64,000 nucleotides of DNA from Alphaproteobacteria bacterium (GTDB lineage: Bacteria; Pseudomonadota; Alphaproteobacteria; Rhodobacterales; Rhodobacteraceae). Position numbers and translations under genes: made by a program. A model generated the notes under the pieces. That model was not told the origin of the DNA. It made no database searches and was given only the letters and a program-made list of their open reading frames with translations. Shown here piece after piece: positions 50,028 to 60,365 of this stretch; the first letter of the stretch is position 1; every line of letters starts with the position of its first letter. The DNA lies in contig JAUIIR010000008.1 in the NCBI GenBank assembly GCA_030431485.1, positions 1 through 64,000 of the forward strand, written 5' to 3'.

Positions 50028-50579
50028 ATGACCGACACGTTGACCCTCGACACCCGCGACGGATTGCCAGACGCCCTGCGCGTCTTGTTGCAGGATTTCC
50101 CGCGCGAAACATGGCCCGAACACAACAATTTCGCTGGGCTGGTGGCGTTCTGGCTGGATCGGCATTTGATGTTCCGCAAGCTGATGACAGCGCTTATTGA
50201 CGATGCCGAGCTTGCGGTCGATCGTAAGATCGACGCTCAGACACATGCCGCGAAACTGTCACGCTACGGGTCGATGCTGCTGCAGAATCTGCATGGTCAT
50301 CACCAGATTGAAGACCACCACTATTTCCCGGTGCTGGCCCAGCGGGAACCTGTCCTGAACAAGGGATTTGACCTCCTGGATTCCGATCACCATGCAATGG
50401 ACGGTTTGCTCAACCGGTTTGCCGATGGGGCCAATGCGGTGATCCAGGGCAAATCTGAAGCCGGTGAATTTCGCAAAGACCTGCTCAGCTTTCAGGCCAT
50501 GCTGAACCGGCATCTCCTCGACGAGGAAGAGCTGGTTGTACCAGTGATTCTCAAACACGGTCCTGCCGGACTAGGCTGA
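50028..50579 (+). CDS. Hemerythrin HHE domain protein
   Basis: WPEHNNFAGLVAFWLDRHLMFRKL, HGHHQIEDHHYFPVL, DSDHHAMDGLLNRFA, NRHLLDEEELVVPVI. Confidence 0.9.
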   Translation: MTDTLTLDTRDGLPDALRVLLQDFPRETWPEHNNFAGLVAFWLDRHLMFRKLMTALIDDAELAVDRKIDAQTHAAKLSRYGSMLLQNLHGHHQIEDHHYFPVLAQREPVLNKGFDLLDSDHHAMDGLLNRFADGANAVIQGKSEAGEFRKDLLSFQAMLNRHLLDEEELVVPVILKHGPAGLG

Positions 50580-50642
50580 CGGCTTTACTTGGTCGCCCGC
50601 CGCATGGCACATGTGCGGCCAGACCAAGACGGAGCCCCGCGC

Positions 50643-51635
50643 ATGGATATCGACGATCTGGCCAGCCGCATTCTTGCCGGTGAGCGCCGCGCGCTGGCAC
50701 GCGCCATCACCCTTGTCGAAAGCGGGCGGGCCGATCATCGGTCAGAAGCGATCACTCTGTTCGAAAAACTCAAAGGCCATCGGCGGGAAGCGCTTCGTAT
50801 CGGCCTTTCCGGCACGCCGGGTGTGGGCAAATCGACCTTCATCGAATCCTTCGGCATGATGCTGACCGGGCAGGGGCTCAAGGTTGCCGTGCTGGCGGTC
50901 GATCCAAGTTCAGCGCGTTCTGGCGGTTCGATTCTCGGCGATAAGACCCGTATGGAGCGCCTGTCCCGTGATCCTAAGGCTTTTATCCGCCCGTCGCCGT
51001 CACAGTCCCATCTCGGCGGCGTCGCGCGGCGGACGCGCGAAGCAATCGACCTGTGCGAGGCCGCTGGATTTGACGTGGTGTTGATCGAAACCGTGGGCGT
51101 GGGGCAGTCGGAAACAGTTGTCGCGGAAATGTCGGACCTCTTTCTCTTGCTGCTGGCCCCCGCCGGTGGCGATGAATTGCAGGGCGTGAAACGCGGTATC
51201 ATGGAGATGGCGGATATCATCCTAGTCAACAAGGCAGACGGTGATCTGAAAACCACCGCCACCCGCACCTGTGCCGACTACGCCGGCGCCTTGCGCCTGC
51301 TGCGCAAACGCCCGCAGGACCCGCAGGGCTTCCCAAAAGCGATGACAGTCTCAGCTCTTGAGGAAAACGGATTGCAGACAGTCTGGGACGAGATTCAGAA
51401 CCTCACCGACTGGCGCCGTGAGACAAGCCATTTCAGCGCCCGCCGCGCCGCACAGGCGCGATTCTGGTTCGAGGCCGAGCTTAAGCAGGCGCTGCTGGCA
51501 CGACTGGAGCGCGAACCGATGAAGGGGCTGGTTCGGTCGCTCGGACAATCCGTGGAGGAGGGGAGTCGGACCCCAAGTCAGGCAGCGGACGAGGTTCTAG
51601 CACAGCTTGAAGGCCGCAGCAGCCCGGCCGTGTGA
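50643..51635 (+). CDS. meaB: Methylmalonyl-CoA mutase-associated GTPase MeaB
   Basis: RIGLSGTPGVGKSTFIESFG, VLAVDPSSARSGGSILGDKTRMERLS, IETVGVGQSETVVAEMSD, NKADGD. Confidence 0.95.
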   Translation: MDIDDLASRILAGERRALARAITLVESGRADHRSEAITLFEKLKGHRREALRIGLSGTPGVGKSTFIESFGMMLTGQGLKVAVLAVDPSSARSGGSILGDKTRMERLSRDPKAFIRPSPSQSHLGGVARRTREAIDLCEAAGFDVVLIETVGVGQSETVVAEMSDLFLLLLAPAGGDELQGVKRGIMEMADIILVNKADGDLKTTATRTCADYAGALRLLRKRPQDPQGFPKAMTVSALEENGLQTVWDEIQNLTDWRRETSHFSARRAAQARFWFEAELKQALLARLEREPMKGLVRSLGQSVEEGSRTPSQAADEVLAQLEGRSSPAV

Positions 51636-51904
51636 CCCTCATGCACGCCGTCGGCATATAGGTTTGAGCGTGTATGGCCTCTGGCCATCCAAGCGGTTTG
51701 GGGGCTATGCCCCGTCGTCGCTGGCGGTTCGACATAAAAACTTAGAACTTCGGGCCGAGTCCGGGTTTTCGGGCAAGGCCCCACTTGACGGCTTTTGCGC
51801 ATCCCTCTAAGGACAGCCAACGAGATTCCGGGCGCTGCCAGTCGGCGCCCTTTGATATTGGTGGAAGCGCGGTCTTCTGCTTCTGATAGAACGAGGATGA
51901 ACCC

Positions 51905-52195
51905 ATGTCGCGTGTTTGCGAACTGACCGGTAAAGGCCCGATGACTGGCAACAATGTCAGCCATGCCAACAACAAGACACGTCGGCGTTTCCTGCCGAAC
52001 CTGAATGATGTGACCCTGCAGTCCGAAACTCTGGGCCGTGGCATCAAAATGCGGATTTCCGCCCACGCGCTGCGCAGCGTCGATCACCGCGGCGGTCTGG
52101 ACAAGTTTCTTGCGAAAGCCAAGGACACTGACCTGTCTGCGAACGCGCTGAAAGTCAAAAAAGAGATTGCCAAGGCGCAGGCCGCTCAGGCCTGA
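51905..52195 (+). CDS. rpmB: 50S ribosomal protein L28
   Basis: [69 protein letters not shown]. Confidence 0.97.
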   Translation: MSRVCELTGKGPMTGNNVSHANNKTRRRFLPNLNDVTLQSETLGRGIKMRISAHALRSVDHRGGLDKFLAKAKDTDLSANALKVKKEIAKAQAAQA

Positions 52196-52217
52196 TCTCT
52201 GAACCAGGAAGGTTTTG

Positions 52218-52257
52218 ACAGCCTCGTGCGGGTCTCCGCACGGGGCTGTTTCCTTTT
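52218..52257 (+). terminator. Rho-independent terminator after rpmB
   Basis: ACAGCCTCGTGCGG-GTCT-CCGCACGGGGCTGT followed by TTCCTTTTG. Confidence 0.75.
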
Positions 52258-52297
52258 GTCGCCTTGTGGCCTCTGCTGGGATTAGTAGCTAGGCTTC

Positions 52298-52648
52298 ATG
52301 ACATTCCGTTTTCGGCATATCACTGCTCTAGCACTTGAGTGCCTTATTGCGTTCACCGGCGTGCAGTTTGCAGCTGCCCGGGGCCAATCGCCGGCCGTCG
52401 GCACGATGGAGATTTGCACCGGTACCGGGCCTGTCCACATCCTCGTTGACCAGAACGGCGAGCCAACGGGCGGAGTGATGATTTGCCCCGACTACGCGAT
52501 GGCCTTTTTTGCCGATGTCTGGGCGCAGCCTCCCGAATTCGGTCCGGTCGTTCTGTGGCGCACTGTCTGGCAGCCGCGCGCCGCTGTGCAGGCTGTCAGT
52601 ATTCTGGAAAAGACAGCTCAGGCGCGGGGGCCGCCCGTGCCGGTTTGA
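52298..52648 (+). CDS. Small exported hypothetical protein upstream of PCu(A)C
   Basis: 116 aa with signal-like N-terminus; MEICTGTGPVHILVDQNGEPTGGVMICPDYAMAF. Confidence 0.7.
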   Translation: MTFRFRHITALALECLIAFTGVQFAAARGQSPAVGTMEICTGTGPVHILVDQNGEPTGGVMICPDYAMAFFADVWAQPPEFGPVVLWRTVWQPRAAVQAVSILEKTAQARGPPVPV

Positions 52649-52686
52649 TCATCACACTTCCCTGATATCAAACGAAAGTTCCAAAC

Positions 52687-53154
52687 ATGTTGAAGACAAC
52701 CCTGATCGCGGGGGCGGTTGCCCTTGCCAGCGCTCTGCCCGCTTTTGCAGAAATCGCAATTAAAGACGCTTATGCACGCTCAGCTTCGCCAATGGCCAAG
52801 TCCGGCGCTGCGTTCATGATGATCACCAACGACGGTGGTTCTGCCGACCGGCTTGTGGCTGTCAGCAGTGACGCTGCCGCCCGCACCGAACTGCATACCC
52901 ATCTCGCGGAGGAAAATGGTGTCATGCGCATGGTGCATGTTGAAGAAGGCTTCGAGTTACCTGCAGACGGCATGATCGCGATGCAGCGCGGTGGCAAGCA
53001 CGTCATGCTCATGGGGTTGAACGCCCCGATGGAGCAGGGTGCCACGGTTACCGTCACTCTGACCTTTGAAAAAGCGGGTGATGTTGTTGTCGAGGTTCCG
53101 GTCGATCTGGAGCGGCAGGATCATGGCGGCATGAACCACGGCTCTGGCAGCTGA
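52687..53154 (+). CDS. Periplasmic copper chaperone PCu(A)C
   Basis: Signal peptide; DAYARSASPMAKSGAAFMMITND, ELHTHLAEENGVMRM, GGKHVMLMGLNAPMEQGATVTVTLTFEKAG (H(M)X10MX21HXM-type). Confidence 0.93.
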   Translation: MLKTTLIAGAVALASALPAFAEIAIKDAYARSASPMAKSGAAFMMITNDGGSADRLVAVSSDAAARTELHTHLAEENGVMRMVHVEEGFELPADGMIAMQRGGKHVMLMGLNAPMEQGATVTVTLTFEKAGDVVVEVPVDLERQDHGGMNHGSGS

Positions 53155-53157
53155 TCC

Positions 53158-53880
53158 TCAGACCAGCAGGCGGTTCACCCAAAGGGGGACCGTCTTGCTC
53201 GCCGGGCCAACGATGTGGTCCTGAAAGGCATGCGACATGTCACTTTCACGCAGGTTCAGTTCAACACTGTCTGCTCCAGCGATGCGTGCCTCCTCGACAA
53301 AGCCTGCCGCCGGATACACTTGTCCGGATGTGCCGATGGCCGCGAAAAGGTCACACGTTTGCAAGGCGCCGATGATCTCGTCCATATGGTAGGGCATTTC
53401 TCCGAACCAGACGATGTCTGGTCGCGCGGTTGGAGCGTCACATGCCGGACAGTGTTCTCCGACCTGCATTTCGAGTGGCGCGTCCCATCGGTGATCGCAG
53501 GTGGCACAAAGCGCACGGGACAATTGACCATGCATATGAATCGGGCGTGCACCCGCCTTTTCGTGGAGCCCATCGACATTCTGCGTGACCAAAACCACCT
53601 CTCCGGGAAAGCTGGCCTGCAGGTGCGCCAGTGCGACATGCGCAGGGTTTGGTTCCGCCTCTGCCGCCTGTATGCGGCGCGCATTGTAAAAACGATGTAC
53701 CAGATCGGAATTGCGGGCAAAGGCCTCGGGTGTGGCGACGTCTTCGATTCGATGCTGCGCCCAAAGCCCGCCTTCATCCCGAAATGTGCCCAATCCACTT
53801 TCTGCCGATATTCCGGCACCAGTCAGTATCACGATCCTGTCGACCCGTTGCATCGCGTCCCCTTTCACAAACAGGCGCAA
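53158..53880 (-). CDS. cobB: Sir2-family NAD-dependent deacylase
   Basis: ILTGAGISAESGLGTFRDEGGLW, LVTQNVDGLHEKAGARPIHMHG, CATCDHRW...CPACDAPTARPDIVWFGEMP. Confidence 0.95.
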   Translation of the reverse strand: MRLFVKGDAMQRVDRIVILTGAGISAESGLGTFRDEGGLWAQHRIEDVATPEAFARNSDLVHRFYNARRIQAAEAEPNPAHVALAHLQASFPGEVVLVTQNVDGLHEKAGARPIHMHGQLSRALCATCDHRWDAPLEMQVGEHCPACDAPTARPDIVWFGEMPYHMDEIIGALQTCDLFAAIGTSGQVYPAAGFVEEARIAGADSVELNLRESDMSHAFQDHIVGPASKTVPLWVNRLLV

Positions 53881-53897
53881 CCCGGTAAGTCACTCCT

Positions 53898-54371
53898 ATG
53901 ACCCACCGTATCCTCTTTGTTTGCCTCGGCAATATCTGCCGCTCGCCCACCGCAGAGGCGGTCACCCGCGCCAAGGCGGCGGCGCGTGGCATGGACCTCG
54001 TATTGGACAGCGCGGGAACTGGGAATTGGCATGTTGGCAAGCCGCCCTACGCGCTGATGCAGGAGGCTGCACGCGCAAGGGGCTACGACCTGTCTCCGCT
54101 TCGGGCGCGGCAGGTGCTGCCAACCGACTTATCCGACTTCGACCGCGTGATCGTCATGGATGCGGACAATGCAGCGGATTTGGCGTCTTTTGGGTCAACG
54201 GATCGCGTGACGCTGTTTACGGAGTACGCGCCATCCAGCGGTGCAACTTATGTCCCCGACCCGTATTTCACACGTGACTTCGAGGGCGCCTTGGCGTTGA
54301 TCGAAGACTGTGCTGAGGGTCTGCTTGATGCACTTGAGCAACAAGCACAGTCGAATCGAAGCGACAACTGA
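53898..54371 (+). CDS. Low-molecular-weight protein-tyrosine phosphatase
   Basis: RILFVCLGNICRSPTAEAV (P-loop), VPDPYFTRDFEGALALIEDCAEGLL. Confidence 0.95.
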   Translation: MTHRILFVCLGNICRSPTAEAVTRAKAAARGMDLVLDSAGTGNWHVGKPPYALMQEAARARGYDLSPLRARQVLPTDLSDFDRVIVMDADNAADLASFGSTDRVTLFTEYAPSSGATYVPDPYFTRDFEGALALIEDCAEGLLDALEQQAQSNRSDN

Positions 54372-54406
54372 TCCCGTCGATATCTGCGGGGACCCAATGC
54401 GCCGCG

Positions 54407-54664
54407 TCAGAATCGCAGCGAGGTGTCATGTAGAAGCAGCCATGCAATGGGCAGGGCGATAATGCCTCCTGCTGAAATTGCAGTAACTACGGCAAAACCT
54501 GTTTCAATTCCGATGGATACAGAGATTAAGGCAATACTGCTGGCGAGCGAGCTCGCGATCACTGAGTACAGGAAACTTGCAAGTTTGAGCATGTCGCTAT
54601 CCTGAGCTATGAACCGGGCTTCAGGATTCACGAAAGGCACTGAACAAACCTTGATCTTGATCAA
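54407..54664 (-). CDS. Small two-TM hypothetical membrane protein
   Basis: 85 aa, two hydrophobic segments; no recognised family. Confidence 0.4.
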   Translation of the reverse strand: MIKIKVCSVPFVNPEARFIAQDSDMLKLASFLYSVIASSLASSIALISVSIGIETGFAVVTAISAGGIIALPIAWLLLHDTSLRF

Positions 54665-54673
54665 GGTCTCCTG

Positions 54674-55009
54674 TCAGGACGCGCGTGGAATTTGTGCACG
54701 CGCATCGTCGAGAGTCGCACAGGCGTCGATCAGGTTCAGAAACGTTGTCCGTTTATGACACCAGGGTGGGGGGCCGTCCTCGGAACCACCTTGCCATTCA
54801 AGGCACGTCTTGGGGCAATGGCATGCGCCACAGGCGCCAAACGTCTCTCTCAGCTCGGAAATCAAAAAAGGACTGTCGTGCTCTGTCAGATGCAGCCCAA
54901 GATGCGCAAGCATGCCTTCATGGGCGCTCATGCGGGTATCAAAATCCCGCCTCATCGAGTCTAGAAATTCTGACACAACCCCTCCCAAGGTGTAAAAATT
55001 TTTTGACAT
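54674..55009 (-). CDS. Small Cys-rich conserved hypothetical (DUF6455-like)
   Basis: LISELRETFGACGACHCPKTCLEWQGGSEDGPPPWCHKRTTFLNLI. Confidence 0.65.
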   Translation of the reverse strand: MSKNFYTLGGVVSEFLDSMRRDFDTRMSAHEGMLAHLGLHLTEHDSPFLISELRETFGACGACHCPKTCLEWQGGSEDGPPPWCHKRTTFLNLIDACATLDDARAQIPRAS

Positions 55010-55235
55010 TTTTGTGTACGGCTGTATGCGAAGAACGGATCACAGCCTTTCGTGCAAAAAGTGTAAGGCCATGAAAAAAATACAAACATTCCCGCATTTT
55101 CTAATCTTGTGTGGGGAAATGAAAAACAACATTCACTCTGAATGCGTACCCGTCCATCTGGCCGGATACGCATACTCTAAGTGCGCAGAGTTATGGCCGC
55201 CCAATGGCCGCGGGTGGTAGCAGTGCGGTGCCGGG

Positions 55236-55547
55236 TCAGGCACAATTCCGGCACAGAGCGGCAGTTGGCACCGCACGCAGTCTTTCGTCCGAGATTGGAT
55301 CGCCGCATTTCGCGCAGATGCCATAACTCTCTTCTTCGATCCGGGCCAATGCAGCATCAATGCGGCGCAATTCGTCGAGATCGGCGTTGCCTAGCGCCTC
55401 AAGCACCTCGTCGCCCTGCCGTTCCGAGGCGCGGTCCTCCCAGTCCTTGGGCATCGGATCGTCAAGCTTGTCCTCGATCTCGGACAGGTCTTCGGTCAAC
55501 TCGGCGCGCCGTTTGAGAAGCAGTGTTTTCTGTTCGGTCAGGTCCAT
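55236..55547 (-). CDS. TraR/DksA-family zinc finger regulator
   Basis: RRIDAALARIEEESYGICAKCGDPISDERLRAVPTAALCRNCA. Confidence 0.93.
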   Translation of the reverse strand: MDLTEQKTLLLKRRAELTEDLSEIEDKLDDPMPKDWEDRASERQGDEVLEALGNADLDELRRIDAALARIEEESYGICAKCGDPISDERLRAVPTAALCRNCA

Positions 55548-55695
55548 TTCGGTTCTCCCGTCTTTTACCAGCAGTCTGCAGTATGGCGCATGCTGGCACG
55601 TTGATGTCGGTCAAATCGGATTGATCGCTCTCAATAAACCAGTTGCCCGACTCTGACATGTGGCATTAGATTCTTAGTATTGTGACGGATATTTT

Positions 55696-56175
55696 TTGCA
55701 TTGGAGTTTTCAAATGAGCTACACGATAAATGTCGTGCGCAAGAATGGCAGCGGCACACTCACCTTCAAAAGCGGGTCGGTCAACATCTCGGAAACCTGC
55801 TGGTGGGACGAGGAGGTGGTCATCGACGCGGGTACCTATACCGGTTACGCGACGCGGATGGCGAACAAGACCGACGGCACAGATGGCGGCAATCGCGAGG
55901 CGATCTGGCTTGGCCTCAACGTGCCCTATAATGGTGATGGCAGCACCGCGAACGGGTTCTTCATCCACAAGGGCACCAATGCGGGCTGGTCCGATGGATG
56001 CATCGTGATGCCCGGCGCGAAAGTCTACCAGATGTGGTCCGAGATCACGCCGAAGGAAACCGGGAACATCAGCGTCATCATTACGGATGAAACCGTCAAA
56101 CGCGGTCGCCCACAGGACTGGGACTGCACACGCTATATGCATTCTTCCTGGGGTACGATGCCATTGTTCGAATGA
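55696..56175 (+). CDS. L,D-transpeptidase/DUF5675-like protein lacking a signal peptide
   Basis: 159 aa; IDAGTYTGYATRMANK...IWLGLNVPYNGDGSTANGFFIHKGTNAGWSDGCIVMPGAKVYQMW gives a His...Ser-x-Gly-Cys arrangement like YkuD-type active sites. Start could be the downstream ATG at 55714. Confidence 0.6.
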   Translation: MHWSFQMSYTINVVRKNGSGTLTFKSGSVNISETCWWDEEVVIDAGTYTGYATRMANKTDGTDGGNREAIWLGLNVPYNGDGSTANGFFIHKGTNAGWSDGCIVMPGAKVYQMWSEITPKETGNISVIITDETVKRGRPQDWDCTRYMHSSWGTMPLFE

Positions 56176-56708
56176 CGGCGCAGCGTGTCATCAGTGGTGC
56201 GGTCGCTCTGTGTCTGAGCCTGTCATCAACCAGCGCACAAGAGCAGACGCCGCCGCCTGATGCTGCGGACGCGGTCGAGATGATCGAACTCATGCTGGGG
56301 CGCAGTCCGTCCCGGCACGAGACACCGTTGGCGGCGATGCAGGGGCTTGGCGCTCTCTATGCCCGTCTTCTTGCCGGAGCCCGCGCGCAGACGCCGGGTG
56401 ATTTGGGTCTTTGGATCCTGCTGGGCGATGTCGCCTTGCGAAGCGCGGATGCGGGTTTGACGCAATCCTTTACCGCCGATTTGCTCCCACTCTACCGGCA
56501 AGACCCCGATGCGGTGCTCGGGGTTCTGTCCGAGGCACCCTGGCTCGCTGGATCGGCCTGCCACTACCTCTCGGCGCATTTCGGGTCCGAGGACCGACCG
56601 GACGAGAACCGCGCACCATTTCTTGAGGCCGAGCGCGCCCGCATTCGCGACGCGCTACCCGGACCGGCGGCAGAAACCTGCCTAACGGCTTTGTCGGAAC
56701 CGCGCTAA
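56172..56708 (+). CDS. Exported hypothetical protein overlapping the 55696 gene
   Basis: 178 aa with signal peptide (VISGAVALCLSLSSTSAQEQ); ATGA overlap with the upstream gene suggests translational coupling. Confidence 0.65.
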   Translation: MTAQRVISGAVALCLSLSSTSAQEQTPPPDAADAVEMIELMLGRSPSRHETPLAAMQGLGALYARLLAGARAQTPGDLGLWILLGDVALRSADAGLTQSFTADLLPLYRQDPDAVLGVLSEAPWLAGSACHYLSAHFGSEDRPDENRAPFLEAERARIRDALPGPAAETCLTALSEPR

Positions 56709-56799
56709 GCCGGTCTCGGACGTTAAGGCCGGTGCACACCGAAACTGCGTCTTCGACGCGCGACGTAGGGTGCGTGCTCGCACGCGCCCTACCGAGTGC

Positions 56800-58602
56800 T
56801 CACCCATCCATCTTCAACGCCGAGATGAACGCTTCCTGAGGGATGTCCACTTTGCCGAACTGGCGCATCTTCTTCTTACCCGCCTTCTGCTTTTCCAGAA
56901 GCTTCTTCTTCCGGGTGGCGTCGCCGCCATAGCACTTGGCGGTCACGTCCTTGCGCAAGGCAGACAGGGTTTCGCGGGCGATCACCTTGCCGCCGATGGC
57001 GGCCTGGATCGGGATCTTGAACATGTGGCGCGGGATCAGGTCCTTGAGCTTTTCGCACATGGCGCGGCCCCGGGTTTCGGCGCGGTCCCGGTGCACCATT
57101 GTCGATAGCGCATCCACGGGTTCGTCATTCACCAGAACCTGCATCTTTACGAGATTGTCCTCGCGGTAGCCGATCATCTGGTAGTCAAAGCTGGCATAGC
57201 CCTTAGTGACCGATTTGAGGCGGTCGTAAAAATCGAACACCACCTCGTTCAGCGGCAGATCGTAGACCACCATTGCCCGGCTGCCGACATAAGTCAGGTC
57301 AAGCTGGATGCCGCGCCGGTCCTGACACAGCTTGAGCACATCGCCGAGGTAATCATCCGGTACGAGGATCGAGGCCTTGATGCGCGGCTCTTCGATGTGG
57401 TCGATGGTCGACGGATCGGGCATGTCCGCAGGATTGTGCAACTCCTGCATTTCACCGTCTTTAGTGTAAACGTGATAGATCACCGACGGAGCCGTTGTGA
57501 TCAGGTCAATGTCATACTCGCGTTCCAGACGGTCGCGGATCACCTCAAGGTGCAGAAGGCCGAGGAACCCGCAGCGGAACCCGAACCCGAGCGCGGCGGA
57601 GGTTTCCATCTCAAAGGTGAAGGAGGCGTCGTTCAGCGCCAGCTTCTCCATCGCATCGCGCATGTCCTCGAAATCGTTGGCATCCACCGGGAACAGCCCA
57701 CAGAACACCACAGGGATGGACGGTTTGAAGCCGGGCAGGGGCGTTTCACATCCCTTCTTTTCCGTGGTGATGGTGTCACCGACCCGAGTGTCGCTCACCT
57801 GTTTGATCTGCGCGGTGATATAGCCGATCTCGCCCGGTCCGAGCTCATCAACGGCCTGCATCGCCGGGCGGTAGACGCCGATCCGGTCGATGTCGTAGGT
57901 GCCGCCGGTTTTCATCATCTTGATGCGCTGGCCCTTTTTCAGAACCCCGTCGATCACGCGCACAATGACCACGACGCCCAGATAGGGGTCGTATTTACTG
58001 TCCACCAGCATCGCCTTGAGCGGCGCCGTCCGATCGCCCTCATGCGGCGGGGGCAGGCGCTTGACGATGGCTTCCAGCACGGCGGGAATGCCGACGCCGG
58101 TCTTGGCCGAGATCTCCAACGCGTCAGAGGCGTCAATGCCGATCACGTCTTCGATCTGTTCCTTGACGCGCTCTGGTTCCGAAGCGGGCAGGTCGATCTT
58201 GTTCAGTACCGGCACAATCTCGTGATCGGCGTCAATCGCTGTGTAGACGTTGGCCAGCGTCTGCGCTTCCACGCCTTGGGTGGCGTCGACCACCAGCAGC
58301 GATCCCTCAACCGCGCGCATCGACCGCGACACTTCATAGGCGAAGTCCACGTGTCCGGGCGTGTCGATCAAGTTGAGGATATACATCTCGCCATCCTCGG
58401 CCTTGTATTCGATCCGGACGGTGTTGGCCTTGATCGTGATGCCACGCTCGCGCTCGATATCCATCGAGTCGAGAAGCTGTTCCTTCATCTCCCGCTCGGT
58501 CACCGTATTGGTGGACTGAATAAGCCGATCGGCCAGGGTGGATTTCCCGTGGTCGATATGGGCAACGATGGAGAAATTGCGGATGTGCGAAAGCTCTGTC
58601 AT
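56800..58602 (-). CDS. lepA: Elongation factor 4
   Basis: [80 protein letters not shown]-terminal [25 protein letters not shown]. Confidence 0.97.
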   Translation of the reverse strand: MTELSHIRNFSIVAHIDHGKSTLADRLIQSTNTVTEREMKEQLLDSMDIERERGITIKANTVRIEYKAEDGEMYILNLIDTPGHVDFAYEVSRSMRAVEGSLLVVDATQGVEAQTLANVYTAIDADHEIVPVLNKIDLPASEPERVKEQIEDVIGIDASDALEISAKTGVGIPAVLEAIVKRLPPPHEGDRTAPLKAMLVDSKYDPYLGVVVIVRVIDGVLKKGQRIKMMKTGGTYDIDRIGVYRPAMQAVDELGPGEIGYITAQIKQVSDTRVGDTITTEKKGCETPLPGFKPSIPVVFCGLFPVDANDFEDMRDAMEKLALNDASFTFEMETSAALGFGFRCGFLGLLHLEVIRDRLEREYDIDLITTAPSVIYHVYTKDGEMQELHNPADMPDPSTIDHIEEPRIKASILVPDDYLGDVLKLCQDRRGIQLDLTYVGSRAMVVYDLPLNEVVFDFYDRLKSVTKGYASFDYQMIGYREDNLVKMQVLVNDEPVDALSTMVHRDRAETRGRAMCEKLKDLIPRHMFKIPIQAAIGGKVIARETLSALRKDVTAKCYGGDATRKKKLLEKQKAGKKKMRQFGKVDIPQEAFISALKMDG

Positions 58603-58777
58603 GCGCCGGATATGATGCGGTTTTAGGGTCTGGTCAAGGTGGCGTGAAAGCCACGTGCTGCTTGACAAAAGGTGATTTGAAAACAGGTCGCGTTTCAGGC
58701 ATGTTCGGGTCAGGCGGATTGTCGTGATACTGGGCGCAAGACCCAAGGCGCGACACGGGTAGATGAGATCAGGCGTC

Positions 58778-59128
58778 ATGAAACTCTTGGCAGCATTTTT
58801 GGTGACAGCATTGGTCGCTGGGTGCGGTGGCGGAAGCCGCTACGACCGCGGCGACTCGGGTGTGGTGACCCGCTTCTCGACTGGCCCGATCAGTCGCGCC
58901 TGCATGTCTTCGGACCGCAGAGCGCGCAATTCCCGCTTGTGTGGCTGTATCCAGACGGTCGCGAACCAATCCCTGTCTGGTTCGGATCAACGCAAGGCAT
59001 CGCAGTTCTTTTCCAACCCGCAGCGGGCGCATGACACCTGGATGTCTCAGTCAGCCTCTGACGATGCCTTCTGGGAGCGCTACAAGGTCTTTGCCGCGCG
59101 CTCTGAACAATCGTGCCGCGGCTACTGA
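58778..59128 (+). CDS. Putative lipoprotein
   Basis: Lipobox LVAGC after a short hydrophobic leader; 116 aa with Cys pairs. Confidence 0.75.
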   Translation: MKLLAAFLVTALVAGCGGGSRYDRGDSGVVTRFSTGPISRACMSSDRRARNSRLCGCIQTVANQSLSGSDQRKASQFFSNPQRAHDTWMSQSASDDAFWERYKVFAARSEQSCRGY

Positions 59129-59886
59129 TCCCGGTCCAGAAATGCCCGTACCGATGCTTCGAATTCGCGCGGCTTTTCGGCGTGCAGCCAATGACCGGCG
59201 CCAGAGATTTTGGCGAACCGGGCTTTCGGGAAAAGCTCTTTGATGCGCGGTCGCGCCTCTGGCATGACGTATTCTGAAAGTGCGCCAGACAGGACCAACG
59301 TCGGTTTGTCGAACTGGCCGTCGATTTCGGGAAATCCAAGGATCTTGGGCATTTCCGCCGCCAAGGCATCAAGATTCAGCTTCCAGCGTTTCGCTTTCAC
59401 GTCAAGGGATTGGGTAAAGAACGCCTGCAACGTGGGGTCTTCGACATGCGCGGCCAATTGTTCGGACGCATCCGAGCGCTTTTCCACCTGTCTCAGATCG
59501 ACGGTCCGCATCGCCTCGATGAACTGAATCTGCGAATGGGTGTAGGCCACCGGCGCGATATCGGCGACAATCAAGCGTTCCACCAGTTCGGGCCGGGTCA
59601 GCGCCAAAACCATAGCAGCCTTGCCGCCCATCGAATGCCCGACAACGTCCATTGGCCCGCCATACGCGGAAATCACGTCGGCCAGGTCAGCAGCCATGTC
59701 GTGATATGAGTGACTGTCCGACCAGAAACTGTCGCCATGATTGCGCTGATCCACCGCCAGAACCGGGCCACGATCGGACAGTCGTTTGGCGATCACGCCC
59801 CAGTTCCGTCCAGAGCCGTACAACCCGTGAATGATAAGCACCGGGCGTGACGCGCCAGCAGAGTCTGTAAACAGTGTGTTTAGCAT
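59122..59886 (-). CDS. Alpha/beta fold hydrolase (YbfF-like)
   Basis: LIIHGLYGSGRNWGVIAKRL, VDQRNHGDSFWSDSHSYHDMAADLADVI, VVGHSMGGKAAMVLAL, GAGHWLHAEKPREF. Confidence 0.93.
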   Translation of the reverse strand: MLNTLFTDSAGASRPVLIIHGLYGSGRNWGVIAKRLSDRGPVLAVDQRNHGDSFWSDSHSYHDMAADLADVISAYGGPMDVVGHSMGGKAAMVLALTRPELVERLIVADIAPVAYTHSQIQFIEAMRTVDLRQVEKRSDASEQLAAHVEDPTLQAFFTQSLDVKAKRWKLNLDALAAEMPKILGFPEIDGQFDKPTLVLSGALSEYVMPEARPRIKELFPKARFAKISGAGHWLHAEKPREFEASVRAFLDRDQ

Positions 59887-59949
59887 TTGGGCTGCATACT
59901 GCGCCATATCCGCCTTGAGCAAGAGGCGTTGTAAGACTACTTTAACACA

Positions 59950-60324
59950 ATGGAACACGCAGAAACCATCAAGTCCAATGCAAATGCATTGCGGACGCTT
60001 TTGGCCAAAAGACTTGGCCTGAAGCGTGGGTCGCTGACGCGGCGTGTCTCCAAGGCCGGTCGGCGTCTTCCCTCCGGCGTACTCCGGGACATTTCCATTG
60101 TGGCCGAAGCCGAAAAGATGGCGCGCAACCCCCGGCTTGCCAAACGGCTTGATTCCAACGCTACCAAGAGCGCTTTTGATCGCGCCTCGGCGCATCTCAA
60201 AGCGATTGATGTTGCGGACCGGCGTAAAGGTCTGGCCCTTTCGGTCATGGGAAGTATGGCGTTCAACCTTCTGGCTGCGGTGACGCTTCTGATCGTCGTC
60301 CTGCGGTGGCGTGGCCTCATCTGA
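59950..60324 (+). CDS. Hypothetical protein with single C-terminal TM segment
   Basis: 124 aa; basic N-terminal region and a C-terminal hydrophobic helix (FNLLAAVTLLIVVLRW). Confidence 0.65.
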   Translation: MEHAETIKSNANALRTLLAKRLGLKRGSLTRRVSKAGRRLPSGVLRDISIVAEAEKMARNPRLAKRLDSNATKSAFDRASAHLKAIDVADRRKGLALSVMGSMAFNLLAAVTLLIVVLRWRGLI

Positions 60325-60365
60325 GACCGTTGACCGGTTGATCCGCCACCCTAGGTGACGGGATC

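Noticed and set aside
51578-52087. 169-aa minus-strand ORF overlapping the meaB end and rpmB
   Set aside because: Overlaps ribosomal protein L28 and has no recognisable domain.
55014-55220. 68-aa Cys-rich small ORF
   Set aside because: Lies in an AT-rich promoter-like gap, no SD and no similarity recognised; insufficient support.
57397-58626. 409-aa ORF antisense to lepA
   Set aside because: Composition and complete overlap with lepA indicate a spurious shadow ORF.
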